Positions 1-7,562 of a DNA stretch of 51,717 nucleotides are shown here, one piece after another. The stretch covers positions 1 through 51,717 of the forward strand of contig DDIL01000205.1 of assembly GCA_002338515.1 (NCBI GenBank), in the 5' to 3' direction. Below the pieces are notes generated by a model. That model had not been told where the DNA came from, searched no databases, and worked only from the letters and a program-made list of their open reading frames with translations. The position numbers and the translations under genes were made by a program. The DNA is from Glaciecola sp. UBA1851. GTDB taxonomy: Bacteria; Pseudomonadota; Gammaproteobacteria; Enterobacterales; Alteromonadaceae. Each line of letters opens with the position of its first letter. Position 1 is the first letter of the stretch.

Positions 1-254
1 TCGCTCTGCTGGTGTCTCATAGTCTTACGAAAAATGATAATATGCTCATTGATACTTGAGGATAAGCATCCCTTTCTTAACTCGCTTCGATCTTTAACTG
101 TTGGGTGTTCAGTATTGCTAGCAAGAGTTTCAAACCTAGCTTCAATATCGTTCAAATAATTATCTCTTTGGCTAATACCCCACTCTTGTTCGGTGTAAGC
201 GCCAATATCTATTAAATCGTTGAACGCAGCTTCAGAAACTTTATAGGCAGGCAC
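1..254 (-). CDS. parE: ParE-family toxin, 3' end cut by window edge
   Basis: The minus strand stays open from a GTG at 254-252 to the window edge, giving 84 residues of a protein starting VPAYKVSEAAFNDLIDIGAY. The pattern of an N-terminal SEAA..DL.DI, then TEQEWG, an ARFETLA helix, R.ELRKG and a late HIIIFRKT strand is that of RelE/ParE toxins, which in the ParE branch usually target DNA gyrase. Family members are about 95-100 residues, so only roughly the last 10-15 are missing. The GTG shares one base with the antitoxin stop (TAGTG), so the pair is translationally coupled. The chain looks intact as far as it can be seen. Target and activity are inferred from the family. Confidence 0.8.
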   Translation of the reverse strand, partial: MPAYKVSEAAFNDLIDIGAYTEQEWGISQRDNYLNDIEARFETLASNTEHPTVKDRSELRKGCLSSSINEHIIIFRKTMRHQQS

Positions 255-496
255 TATCGATTGTTCAGTTTTTGTTTAACTAGTGACATTGAAAAATCTT
301 CAATATCGGGACTATTGTCACCTTCGTCAATAAGTTGTCTCAATTGAGTGATCTTTGACTTGGCTTGTTTTTCTTGTAAAAGTCTAATTGCGGCGCGTAT
401 GACCTCACTTTGATTTCCGTAGTCACCAGAAGTCACGAGTGTTTCTATAAACTCATCCATTTTGGGGCTTGGTTGAAAAGTAATAGTTCTAGGCAT
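254..496 (-). CDS. parD: ParD-type ribbon-helix-helix antitoxin
   Basis: This 80-residue protein begins with a short basic strand (PRTITFQPSP), followed by the helix-turn-helix signature SGDYGNQSEVIRAAIRLL at about residues 23-40, which is typical of ParD/CopG ribbon-helix-helix antitoxins. The C-terminal half is charged and would be the flexible toxin-binding tail. It precedes the ParE-type toxin and overlaps it by one base, the normal antitoxin-first order. A perfect inverted repeat at 504-530 begins 8 bp upstream of the ATG and downstream of a plausible -10, so the protein probably represses its own operon. The family assignment is secure. Which toxin subfamily it neutralises follows only from the neighbour. 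Confidence 0.88.
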   Translation of the reverse strand: MPRTITFQPSPKMDEFIETLVTSGDYGNQSEVIRAAIRLLQEKQAKSKITQLRQLIDEGDNSPDIEDFSMSLVKQKLNNR

Positions 497-503
497 AACT
501 AAC

Positions 504-530
504 TCGATGTAAGTAATCTACTTACATCGA
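504..530 (-). promoter_or_regulatory. Operator of parDE module 1 (12-bp perfect inverted repeat)
   Basis: TCGATGTAAGTA, a 3-bp spacer, then TACTTACATCGA form a perfect inverted repeat between the antitoxin start and its promoter. On the minus strand a -10 TATACT (540-535) and a -35 TTGCTA (564-559) lie upstream with an 18-bp spacer, which places the transcription start inside the repeat. That is the usual position for a ParD-family autorepressor operator. Binding by this ParD is inferred. Confidence 0.7.
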
Positions 531-534
531 TAAT

Positions 535-564
535 AGTATAGATTAATAAAAATGTACATAGCAA
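535..564 (-). promoter_or_regulatory. Predicted promoter of parDE module 1
   Basis: The minus strand reads TTGCTA, 18 bp, TATACT, giving a sigma-70-like promoter directly upstream of the palindromic operator. The -10 matches consensus at five of six positions and the -35 at four of six. Confidence 0.5.
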
Positions 565-610
565 CGGCGGCTTTTGGATGTGTTTTGTCTGTCATTTTAT
601 ACCAGTCTAG

Positions 611-892
611 TTATAGTTTTACTGGATACTTACGTATAACGCGCGTTATCTCTATGAAGTTTTCGCGCTCGATGAAATAGATGGAATACGTTTGATAAAT
701 TGCTCTGCGATATCCTTTGCGCACTTAATCAATTCGGGATAATTGAGCAGGGTTATTAACGATTTTAGGGAATACATTGAGCAAACCTTCATAAAACTCA
801 AGTACCACACTAGTCCCAAAATGTGCTTCGCCATATTCCAAAATGTCAGCGAGGTCCATTTCTGCGGCAAGTGTTAGCCTATAATTAGACAT
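611..892 (-). pseudogene. parE: ParE-family toxin broken by an in-frame stop
   Basis: Starting from ATG 892-890, which overlaps the end of the upstream antitoxin by 8 bp, the frame reads MSNYRLTLAAEMDLADILEY and continues in ParE fashion to residue 55. There it meets TAA at 727-725. After the stop the same frame resumes as VRKGYRRAIYQTYSIYFIER and EITRVIRKYPVKL, ending at TAA 613-611. The whole frame is 93 codons, the right size for ParE, and the pieces after the stop are the conserved R.GYRR and Y.IYF..R strands. One substitution (for example CAA to TAA) explains the damage. A 55-residue product would lack the toxin core, so the module is probably antitoxin-only, unless the stop is read through or is a sequencing error. 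Confidence 0.75.
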
Positions 893-1145
893 TTATGCGG
901 CGCTTTTCTTTAAACTCCTGCAAAATTTGTTCAGCGGATTTGTCAGAATAGCCACTTTTCTCACCTACAATTAGTGCCTCTCTGATGAGATTAATGTCTT
1001 CGTTTCGACGTTGCTCTTTGCGTATTAAATCTCTTAGTAATTCGCTGTCACTGGCGTATTCGCCGCTTTTTAACTGACTTTGCATCCACTCATTTTGTTT
1101 ATCAGTAACAGTGATGCTTTTCGACGAACGGCTATCAATATGCAC
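885..1145 (-). CDS. parD: ParD-like antitoxin of the decayed second module
   Basis: The sequence contains SITVTDKQNEWMQSQLKSG followed by EYASDSELLRDLIRKEQ, the ribbon-helix-helix layout of ParD antitoxins, with a charged C-terminal tail ending KEKRRINV. The start is uncertain. There is no ATG before the strand, and in-frame choices are GTG at 1145 or TTG at 1175. I prefer GTG 1145 because a short upstream frame (1264-1154) ends 8 bp before it, which could allow coupled reinitiation; neither start has a good ribosome site. The toxin gene behind it carries a nonsense codon. The antitoxin frame is intact, so it may persist as an orphan repressor or as protection against related toxins. Confidence 0.75.
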   Translation of the reverse strand: MHIDSRSSKSITVTDKQNEWMQSQLKSGEYASDSELLRDLIRKEQRRNEDINLIREALIVGEKSGYSDKSAEQILQEFKEKRRINV

Positions 1146-1309
1146 CGCTCTTGTTAATCCCAGTTTTTCCGGCAAGAACGAGGCAGACAGCGGACTGCAT
1201 TATTACCGTAGCCTCTCTCAATTAAGGTAATAATGTCATCCATAGTGGTAGGAACGTTATTCATTTTTCGTCTAGCATTAATTTCATGTAGTTAAATTAA
1301 TCCATTCAG

Positions 1310-1326
1310 ATGTAACGTTCTTACAT
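1310..1326 (-). promoter_or_regulatory. Possible operator of parDE module 2
   Basis: ATGTAA, 5 bp, TTACAT form a short inverted repeat upstream of the second module. The half-sites match the inner part of the module 1 operator (GATGTAA and TTACATC). If it is an operator, the transcript would include the small frame at 1264-1154. The arms are only 6 bp, so chance is possible. Confidence 0.35.
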
Positions 1327-1361
1327 GCAAAAGAAAGTAGCTTTAACTCTCTTTGTACTCA

Positions 1362-4300
1362 TCATATGTTTTTATTTGCTACACTTTTTCTTGTCATATG
1401 TATCAAAAAAACAATTAAGGCGATATAAAATCCAACTGCCCCACCTCCACCACCATTATTGGCTTCATCTGTAGGCGAAGGTTTAGGGTTAACCGGATTA
1501 GGGAACACCACATTAGGTGGTGATCCGTCATCGATGAATAAAGTGTGTAGTTTCGATTGAATGTCGACTGAGCCGTCTGAGACTTTCACACTAAAGGTGT
1601 ATGAACTTGAACTGTCATTAGGAACAACACCTTGAATTAATCCCTTGTCATTAATAGTAAGCCATTCGGGCCCACCAAAAATACTGTAGACAAGTGGATC
1701 AAAGTCTTCATCTATTGCTCTAAACGGATAAAACACATTATCCCCTTCCTCATAGTATAAAGCTATCTCTGATTCATCTATGATTGGTGAACGATTAGTG
1801 CGAGCTTTACAATTTTCACCAACAGCACATTCGATATCAACAATAGTAACTTCGCCATAAAATCGCTCGGCATTACTGCCAAAAGCTAAGTACCCACTAT
1901 TAATTAAAACATCTTTAAAACTGTTGATACCGCGCTCAGGGCCTCGGTAGATGTCAAAGGTATGCATGTTGTCCAGCAAAGTGTCGTATATGAAAGGCTC
2001 TCCAGCCTCCAAAAATTCACCAATAATGAAACGTCCTGATGAGATGCTCGAGGTTAAATTCACAATATTGTATTCTAACATAGGATCTCTTTTAGGAAAC
2101 ATGTCAATCAGGTTCCCATCTTGAAACTTATAGAATGTAGGCGCTAAAAAAGCGCTAGTTATAGGCGATGCATAAGTACCATTTTCAGAAAATACGAACT
2201 CAATTTTATCAAAATCAGAGTAGACCAATGTCTTTGTATTAGACTCGAAATCAAATTTAAAAATCCGCTCGTCCATTAAAATATTGTCTGACCAATAATA
2301 TACTTCATTGAATGGGTCGTACTGGATCTCTGCTCCGTTTAAGGAACGTAAAGAGAATTCATGCTCTATTGAACTATACTCTAACGTTCGACAATTTAAA
2401 GCATGTACTTCAGAACCATCTATAAAAAAGATTTCTTCTTCTCTTATAGCATCCATGTTTAGTAAAGTATTAAATCCCTCAGTGCTAGTATTCGGAGTAC
2501 TGAACTCTTCAAATTGTCCATCGACTAATATGTGAAAGTTTCCAAAAGTATCCAAGTTTTCCTTTTGAATAATATTATTTTTTGCCAAAGCAATAACTTT
2601 GTCTGCACACTTTACTATATCTGTAGCATTAAAATTACCAACAACTTTTTCGTGGTTTTGACCTAAATCTATAGTCAATATTTCTCCTTTATTACTTTTA
2701 ACATATGCAACGTTATCAATGACGTTGATAACTTTAGAATAAGGAGAGTTATTGTTCGAAAGATTAGTTTCAATAATTTTAGATGCAATGGATGAATTTC
2801 CGTCATACTCCCAAAGTTCTGTAGATATAAAGTAAACTTTATCGCTGGTTTGAACTACGTTAATATTTTCACTGCTTATCTTTTTATCAATGAAATCGAT
2901 TTGACTGCGTGTTCCGTTAAAAGATACATCATACGTAACGGAGGGGAAACCCCTAGTCACTGCTATCCATCCATTTGAATAAGGTAAAATGTCTACAGTA
3001 CCGGCAGAAGCCGTCTCGTTTTGTATATAAGGAATTGCAAGCAACCTTGTGTTGATTAACTCAGAATCAGTCATGACGAGCGATGGGTAAGGTACCGCAG
3101 CAACATACAATAATTCACCGTTAACTATGGAAGCTCGAATTTCAGGAGTGACATCTGACTTTTTGTCAGAAACACCAATTCGACTACCAAAGACAACAAC
3201 GTCCCCGCTAATGAAGTCAACTTTAAAAAATTTATTGTCTAAACACTTTTCGTTGCAAGAATAACCTAGGTAACCAAATGCTGAAGTGCTTGTCGCAGAT
3301 ATGATTTCCATCGAACTTGGCTCGGGAATTGGTTCTATTAAAAAGGTTTCAGATGGATTATCAAAATCAAGTTCAAGTAAGTTATGATAAGTTTCAAAGA
3401 AAGCACTTGATTTATCAACATCAACAACCATTTTTCCAGCGCCAACACCAACAATAGACCAACTGCTCCCACCACCTATTTGTTGTCTACTAATCGATGT
3501 GAATTCGTTTGTAAGTGAGTCAAAACGAACCATACAATTACCGTTAAAATAGCCATCTTCATGTATGCTCCTAAAATAGATATAACGCCCATCGTCAAAT
3601 ACTCCATCTTGAGCTGAAACAATCCTTTTGTCTTCATCACTACACGCGGGAATATCACTCATAGAAAAATAGTTAACTAAAGATCCATCATTGTCGATAC
3701 CGGACAGGTACTGTATCTCATCAATAGTTTTCAGGAAATAAAATGCGGAAGAGTCAATTTTTTTCATTCGGCTTGACAGAAGATTGGGATATAAATGAGC
3801 ATCATACTCAAATAAACTAGATTCAAGGCTTTCTGAATTGATTACCAATACCGTTTTTTCTTTAAAACTGTCTGTTACAAACAATATGTTTTCTTCTTTG
3901 TGTAAAACACGGTTAAATCGACCAATATTGTCTGTAATTTTGGTCAATTTTTTCGTCGCATTATTAAAATGGAAGAGCTCAGGTGTTGAGGCTATTAACC
4001 ACTCATTTTGGTTTATCGCCTCTACATGATCAAAACTAGTGAGCGGTGGATTCCATTTAGTAACAGTACCTGCTGATGCATCGCCAATGTACCAGTCGTC
4101 ACGTGAGGAACCATAACCAAAAAGTAACCGATTTTGTGTCAAAGGAAAACTTTTATGATAGTTGACGAAAAATCTAAAGGGTTTATTGAAGCCATCGATG
4201 TTAGCAAGTGGTTTAACTTGTTTGGTTTCTTTTGAAAGAATATGGGGTTCGTAACCTATGCCATCACCATAAGTAAAAAAAACTACATAGTCTTCTAGCT

Positions 4301-4484
4301 CTACAATATCCGTATATGGCAATTCTAACGCAGGTAACTCTGCATCATAAAAATTAAAGCTTTTAGTCTTAAGTAGGGGTTCATAGTTTTGTTGTAAATC
4401 AACCTGAATGATTCCACGCTCTGCGTTAGCGGAGACATAAAAGGAAAAAAAAATTAATATGAGTGATATCGTGCGGAAATGCAT
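1362..4484 (-). CDS. Large exported protein with putative-Ig domain and GlyGly-CTERM tail
   Basis: This protein is about 1040 residues long. I start it at ATG 4484 because AAGGA lies 5 bp upstream and the signal peptide (MHFRTISLILIFFSF to ASANA) begins cleanly there; an ATG 18 bp further up has no ribosome site. The middle ~800 residues have many short aromatic- and Asp-rich strand patterns, perhaps beta-propeller-like, but I recognise no family. Near the C-terminus, NRSPIIDESE...DEDFDPLVYS...GLIQGVVP...YTFSVKVSDG fits the putative-Ig/cadherin-like (He_PIG) domain. The last ~30 residues are five glycines, a hydrophobic stretch (AVGFYIALIVFLIH) and basic residues, the layout of the GlyGly-CTERM sorting signal cut by rhombosortase. 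It is probably transiently anchored and then released or surface-displayed. Function is unknown. Confidence 0.8.
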   Translation of the reverse strand: MHFRTISLILIFFSFYVSANAERGIIQVDLQQNYEPLLKTKSFNFYDAELPALELPYTDIVELEDYVVFFTYGDGIGYEPHILSKETKQVKPLANIDGFNKPFRFFVNYHKSFPLTQNRLLFGYGSSRDDWYIGDASAGTVTKWNPPLTSFDHVEAINQNEWLIASTPELFHFNNATKKLTKITDNIGRFNRVLHKEENILFVTDSFKEKTVLVINSESLESSLFEYDAHLYPNLLSSRMKKIDSSAFYFLKTIDEIQYLSGIDNDGSLVNYFSMSDIPACSDEDKRIVSAQDGVFDDGRYIYFRSIHEDGYFNGNCMVRFDSLTNEFTSISRQQIGGGSSWSIVGVGAGKMVVDVDKSSAFFETYHNLLELDFDNPSETFLIEPIPEPSSMEIISATSTSAFGYLGYSCNEKCLDNKFFKVDFISGDVVVFGSRIGVSDKKSDVTPEIRASIVNGELLYVAAVPYPSLVMTDSELINTRLLAIPYIQNETASAGTVDILPYSNGWIAVTRGFPSVTYDVSFNGTRSQIDFIDKKISSENINVVQTSDKVYFISTELWEYDGNSSIASKIIETNLSNNNSPYSKVINVIDNVAYVKSNKGEILTIDLGQNHEKVVGNFNATDIVKCADKVIALAKNNIIQKENLDTFGNFHILVDGQFEEFSTPNTSTEGFNTLLNMDAIREEEIFFIDGSEVHALNCRTLEYSSIEHEFSLRSLNGAEIQYDPFNEVYYWSDNILMDERIFKFDFESNTKTLVYSDFDKIEFVFSENGTYASPITSAFLAPTFYKFQDGNLIDMFPKRDPMLEYNIVNLTSSISSGRFIIGEFLEAGEPFIYDTLLDNMHTFDIYRGPERGINSFKDVLINSGYLAFGSNAERFYGEVTIVDIECAVGENCKARTNRSPIIDESEIALYYEEGDNVFYPFRAIDEDFDPLVYSIFGGPEWLTINDKGLIQGVVPNDSSSSYTFSVKVSDGSVDIQSKLHTLFIDDGSPPNVVFPNPVNPKPSPTDEANNGGGGGAVGFYIALIVFLIHMTRKSVANKNI

Positions 4485-4790
4485 AACTATCCTTGAATAC
4501 ATTTATAACGTCTGAGGTTAACGGATATATATTGTGATTTCAAGCTCTCATCAATAATGATCTGACAGGCAATCAAGATGTTTTTTTGTAAGTCAACTAA
4601 AGGAGCAATTTGGCCATTAAATGTCGAATTGTTGTCTTAAATGAAACTGCAGCTATTTGTGCGGTCAGTCACAATAGATAATACTGTGCGAGAAGGCTCA
4701 GCGTTGACCTACCACCTTTTGCACAAAAAGGATGTGTGTATAAGCAACTCTTAAATTACAGTTCCAACATCAGAATGCAAATAGCCTTAA

Positions 4791-5216
4791 TTATTTATTT
4801 TTTAGCTGAAATCCAAACCAACCAGCAGTGGCCGATGCGCTGGTTAAAAATATACCCCAGATCCAATCAGTCATCATAATGGTGAGAGTAAAGCCTTCTA
4901 TAATGCTGTAATTTGTTAAATTATAAGCACCATAACTTGCGAGACCTAGTAATGCGCCATCAATCGAAGCGTAGAACCAGGGCTTTTCTCTATTTGGCAC
5001 GATTGCTAGAACGAAAGTAACAAACCCATACATTAAATAGAATACCAGCCATGGCCATGTAATAAATTGGCTACGCAATAGACTTTCCATTTCACTTTGG
5101 TAAAGTCCGCTAGCAAGCCACCCCAGCCAAATAGCATCTAATATAGCAAAGGCGATTAATATTGAAAAAATGGACAACAAAATGCAAGTAGCAAACTGCT
5201 TTATTTTGTCTAACAT
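4791..5216 (-). CDS. DUF2177-family membrane protein
   Basis: This 141-residue protein has four predicted membrane segments: about residues 10-33 (CILLSIFSILIAFAILDAIW), 53-73 (WPWLVFYLMYGFVTFVL), 85-103 and 108-135. The motif AILDAIWLGWLASGLY near the N-terminus and the small hydrophobic build match the DUF2177 family of predicted inner-membrane proteins, whose role is not known. AGAGG lies 6 bp before the ATG. It follows obgE on the same strand after 40 bp and may be read through from it. The family name is from memory and reasonably secure; function cannot be stated. Confidence 0.75.
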   Translation of the reverse strand: MLDKIKQFATCILLSIFSILIAFAILDAIWLGWLASGLYQSEMESLLRSQFITWPWLVFYLMYGFVTFVLAIVPNREKPWFYASIDGALLGLASYGAYNLTNYSIIEGFTLTIMMTDWIWGIFLTSASATAGWFGFQLKNK

Positions 5217-5256
5217 ATAATCCTCTTGCTTAAATTAACGAAATCAAGCCTTTTGT

Positions 5257-6429
5257 CTAATCTCGAACATATACAACATTTGGATGATCGTCGTCTTCGT
5301 CTTCATCATCGTCGTCTTCATCATTACTGATTTCTTCAGTTTCTGATTTTGCTTGTTCGTGATATGTGTCCCATTTGAAGCCTACATCGTCTTCTTCTTC
5401 AATTTCATCGACAGATTCCGGAGGCAAATCTTTGATGAACTTCATAATATCCTGACAAATTTCCATTGAGCCTAGTTTATGGAAAGCAGACATTTGGTAA
5501 TAATCTTCTTCCCACCCCATTTGCTCAGCAATTTGCTGGCATAACACATCAGCTTCTTCTTCAAGCATTAAATCGACTTTATTAAAGACTAACCAACGAG
5601 GTTTCTTAGCCAACTTTGGACTATATTGTTCTAGTTCATGAATAATGGTTAGCGCATTTTCAACAGGATCACTGCCATCTGCGGGCATTATATCAACCAA
5701 ATGCAAAAGAATACGGCACCTTTCTAAGTGCTTAAGAAATTGAATTCCTAATCCTGCACCGTGTGACGCACCTTCAATTAAACCAGGAATATCTGCGATA
5801 ACGAAACTTGCTTGTGAATCAAGTCGTACTACACCTAAATTAGGTACTAGCGTTGTAAAAGGATAATCAGCAACTTTTGGTTTAGCAGCCGACACAGAAC
5901 GAATAAAGGTAGATTTACCTGCGTTTGGTAAACCTAATAAACCAACATCTGCCAATAACATGAGTTCAAGCGATAAGTTACGTATTTCTCCCGGCGTACC
6001 GTTACTTTTTTGTCTAGGAGCTCGGTTAGTACTGCTTTTAAACCTAGCATTACCCAGTCCGTGAAAGCCGCCCTGCGCAACTTTCAATCGTTGCCCATGC
6101 TTGGTTAGATCGCCCAATACTTCTGCAGTATCTTTATCGGTTGCTCTTGTACCTACTGGGACTTTAAGAATAAGGGGTTCACCTTTTCTGCCCGTACAAT
6201 TGCTTCCTTGGCCATTTTGACCGCGTTCTGCACGGTGAAAGCGTTCGAACTGATAGTCTATGAGAGTATTCAGGTTTTCATCTGCTTCAAGATAAACACT
6301 ACCGCCATCTCCGCCATCTCCGCCGTCTGGGCCGCCTTTAGGGATATACTTTTCGCGCCTAAAACCTACTACGCCATTTCCACCGTCACCAGCTTCAACT
6401 CGTATCTCCGCTTCATCAACAAATTTCAT
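5257..6429 (-). CDS. obgE: Obg/CgtA GTPase
   Basis: This 390-residue GTPase takes part in late 50S ribosome assembly and in stress and cell-cycle coupling. The glycine-rich Obg fold occupies about residues 1-160 (EAGDGGNGVVGFRREKYIP, GGDGGDGGSVYLEAD). The G domain follows, with P-loop GLPNAGKST near residue 166, switch/G3 DIPGLIEGAS, G4 NKVD and a late G5 region. The C-terminus is an extreme acidic run (NDEDDDDEDEDDD) ending in VVYVRD, as in other gammaproteobacterial ObgE proteins. It lies downstream of rplU-rpmA, the standard arrangement, but a strong terminator follows rpmA and there is a 316-bp gap, so it probably has its own promoter. Identification is secure. Confidence 0.97.
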   Translation of the reverse strand: MKFVDEAEIRVEAGDGGNGVVGFRREKYIPKGGPDGGDGGDGGSVYLEADENLNTLIDYQFERFHRAERGQNGQGSNCTGRKGEPLILKVPVGTRATDKDTAEVLGDLTKHGQRLKVAQGGFHGLGNARFKSSTNRAPRQKSNGTPGEIRNLSLELMLLADVGLLGLPNAGKSTFIRSVSAAKPKVADYPFTTLVPNLGVVRLDSQASFVIADIPGLIEGASHGAGLGIQFLKHLERCRILLHLVDIMPADGSDPVENALTIIHELEQYSPKLAKKPRWLVFNKVDLMLEEEADVLCQQIAEQMGWEEDYYQMSAFHKLGSMEICQDIMKFIKDLPPESVDEIEEEDDVGFKWDTYHEQAKSETEEISNDEDDDDEDEDDDHPNVVYVRD

Positions 6430-6597
6430 TTATTTAGCTCAACTCTTTATTACTTAAACTTTATGTTGTAAGTGTTGTGTATGTTTTAGGTCGCTTTAAT
6501 AAATTGCTCTATAACAAAATAAAAAGCCGCAATAATTAAGATACTGTATTTATGCCAACAATAACTTAAGCATTCGCCTATCTTTTGGCTGTTGGTA

Positions 6598-6603
6598 GTA
6601 TAC
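6598..6603 (-). promoter_or_regulatory. Possible -10 of an obgE promoter
   Basis: In the 316-bp gap between obgE and rpmA the minus strand has TGGTATACT, an extended -10 (TG-N-TATACT), about 170 bp before the obgE ATG. No good -35 is visible. The rest of the gap holds the rpmA terminator and no other recognisable element. Confidence 0.3.
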
Positions 6604-6696
6604 CAAATAATAAGCATAAACGAATTTTAGCTTCAAATGCATCATTCAGTTAATAATACTGGGACTTTTACAAACTAATATTCATTAGGCATTGCC

Positions 6697-6726
6697 AAAA
6701 AAAAACCCTGCAAAAGCAGGGTTTTG
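6697..6726 (-). terminator. Rho-independent terminator of rplU-rpmA
   Basis: On the minus strand AAACCCTGC, loop TTTT, GCAGGGTTT is followed by a run of Ts. It begins about 20 bp after the rpmA stop. Stem and U-tract are both strong, so it should separate the ribosomal-protein transcript from obgE. Confidence 0.9.
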
Positions 6727-6745
6727 ATATTTGATTTAAAAACGC

Positions 6746-7003
6746 TTATTCAGTAACAATACTTACAAATTTGCGATTTTTTGGCCCGCGTACTTCAAAC
6801 TGTACTTTACCATCTGATAATGCGAACAAAGTATGGTCACGACCAATACCCATGTTGTCTCCAGGATGGAATTTAGTGCCGCGCTGACGAACAATAATGT
6901 TACCAGCTAACACGTCTTGACCACCGAAGCGTTTAACGCCTAAGCGTTTGCTTATTGAGTCACGACCGTTTTTAGTACTACCACCAGCTTTTTTATGTGC
7001 CAT
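6746..7003 (-). CDS. rpmA: 50S ribosomal protein L27
   Basis: This 85-residue protein begins MAHKKAGGSTKNGRDSISKR, the invariant L27 N-terminus that reaches toward the peptidyl-transferase centre. It continues with GGQDVLAGNIIVRQRGTKFHPG, the L27 core. Length equals that of E. coli L27. It lies 15 bp downstream of rplU and is followed by a strong terminator, forming the usual two-gene operon. A purine-rich AGGAGACGAAC precedes the ATG. Confidence 0.98.
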   Translation of the reverse strand: MAHKKAGGSTKNGRDSISKRLGVKRFGGQDVLAGNIIVRQRGTKFHPGDNMGIGRDHTLFALSDGKVQFEVRGPKNRKFVSIVTE

Positions 7004-7018
7004 GTGTTCGTCTCCTAA

Positions 7019-7330
7019 TTATCCGTTAATTGCAGTGATTTTCACTTCTGTGAACCACTGACGATGTCCCATCTGCTTGCGAGAATGCTTTCTACGACGG
7101 AACTTAACAATATTTACTTTCTCGCCACGACCGTGAGTTACTACTTCAGCCGTTACCTTGCCACCTTCAACACGAGGTGTGCCAATTTTAATGTCATCAC
7201 CATTGCTTACCATCAAGACTTCATCGAACTCTACTGTATCACCAGGAGCCACTTCGATTTTTTCAAGACGAACGGTTTGGCCTTCGGCCACACGGTGTTG
7301 TTTGCCACCACTTTGGAAAACCGCGTACAT
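7019..7330 (-). CDS. rplU: 50S ribosomal protein L21
   Basis: This 103-residue L21 begins MYAVFQSGGKQHRVAEGQ and contains the conserved GDTVEFDEVLMV and FRRRKHSRKQMGHRQ segments that bind 23S rRNA. A longer frame reaches an upstream start at 7351, but that would add seven residues absent from the family. The ATG at 7330 has GGAGA 6-7 bp upstream and gives the E. coli length exactly. A near-consensus promoter with a GC-rich discriminator lies at 7383-7411, typical of growth-rate-regulated ribosomal genes. A small perfect hairpin (7346-7359) lies in the leader just upstream of the ribosome site. Confidence 0.97.
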   Translation of the reverse strand: MYAVFQSGGKQHRVAEGQTVRLEKIEVAPGDTVEFDEVLMVSNGDDIKIGTPRVEGGKVTAEVVTHGRGEKVNIVKFRRRKHSRKQMGHRQWFTEVKITAING

Positions 7331-7382
7331 ATATTTCTCCGCTCTGCGCATTCATGCGCTCAATTCAAAAAACAGGGCGCGA

Positions 7383-7411
7383 ATTATAGGTAAACTTTAG
7401 CTTGGTTACAA
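7383..7411 (-). promoter_or_regulatory. rplU-rpmA promoter
   Basis: The minus strand reads TTGTAA, exactly 17 bp, TATAAT, followed by a GCGCCC discriminator. The -10 is perfect and the spacing optimal. GC-rich discriminators make promoters sensitive to ppGpp, which suits a ribosomal-protein operon; that regulation is inferred. Confidence 0.8.
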
Positions 7412-7562
7412 GTGAAAAATGAAGTTAATTTAAACAATATGATTCCGACAGATATATTTACGATAAGACTCTACAAAATAAACGAATTCTTTAGCGATAA
7501 ACTAGAGATAGTGTCAAGATCATGTAAAATACGTAAAAATTTTAATCAATAGCAGTAGCGGT

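Noticed and set aside
652..870. 72-codon minus-strand frame
   Set aside because: It is out of frame with, and lies within, the broken ParE gene, whose own frame shows family motifs.
1..4500. Integron cassette array containing the two parDE modules
   Set aside because: I looked for attC-like inverted repeats with GTT core sites between the modules and saw none, and no integrase is in the window.
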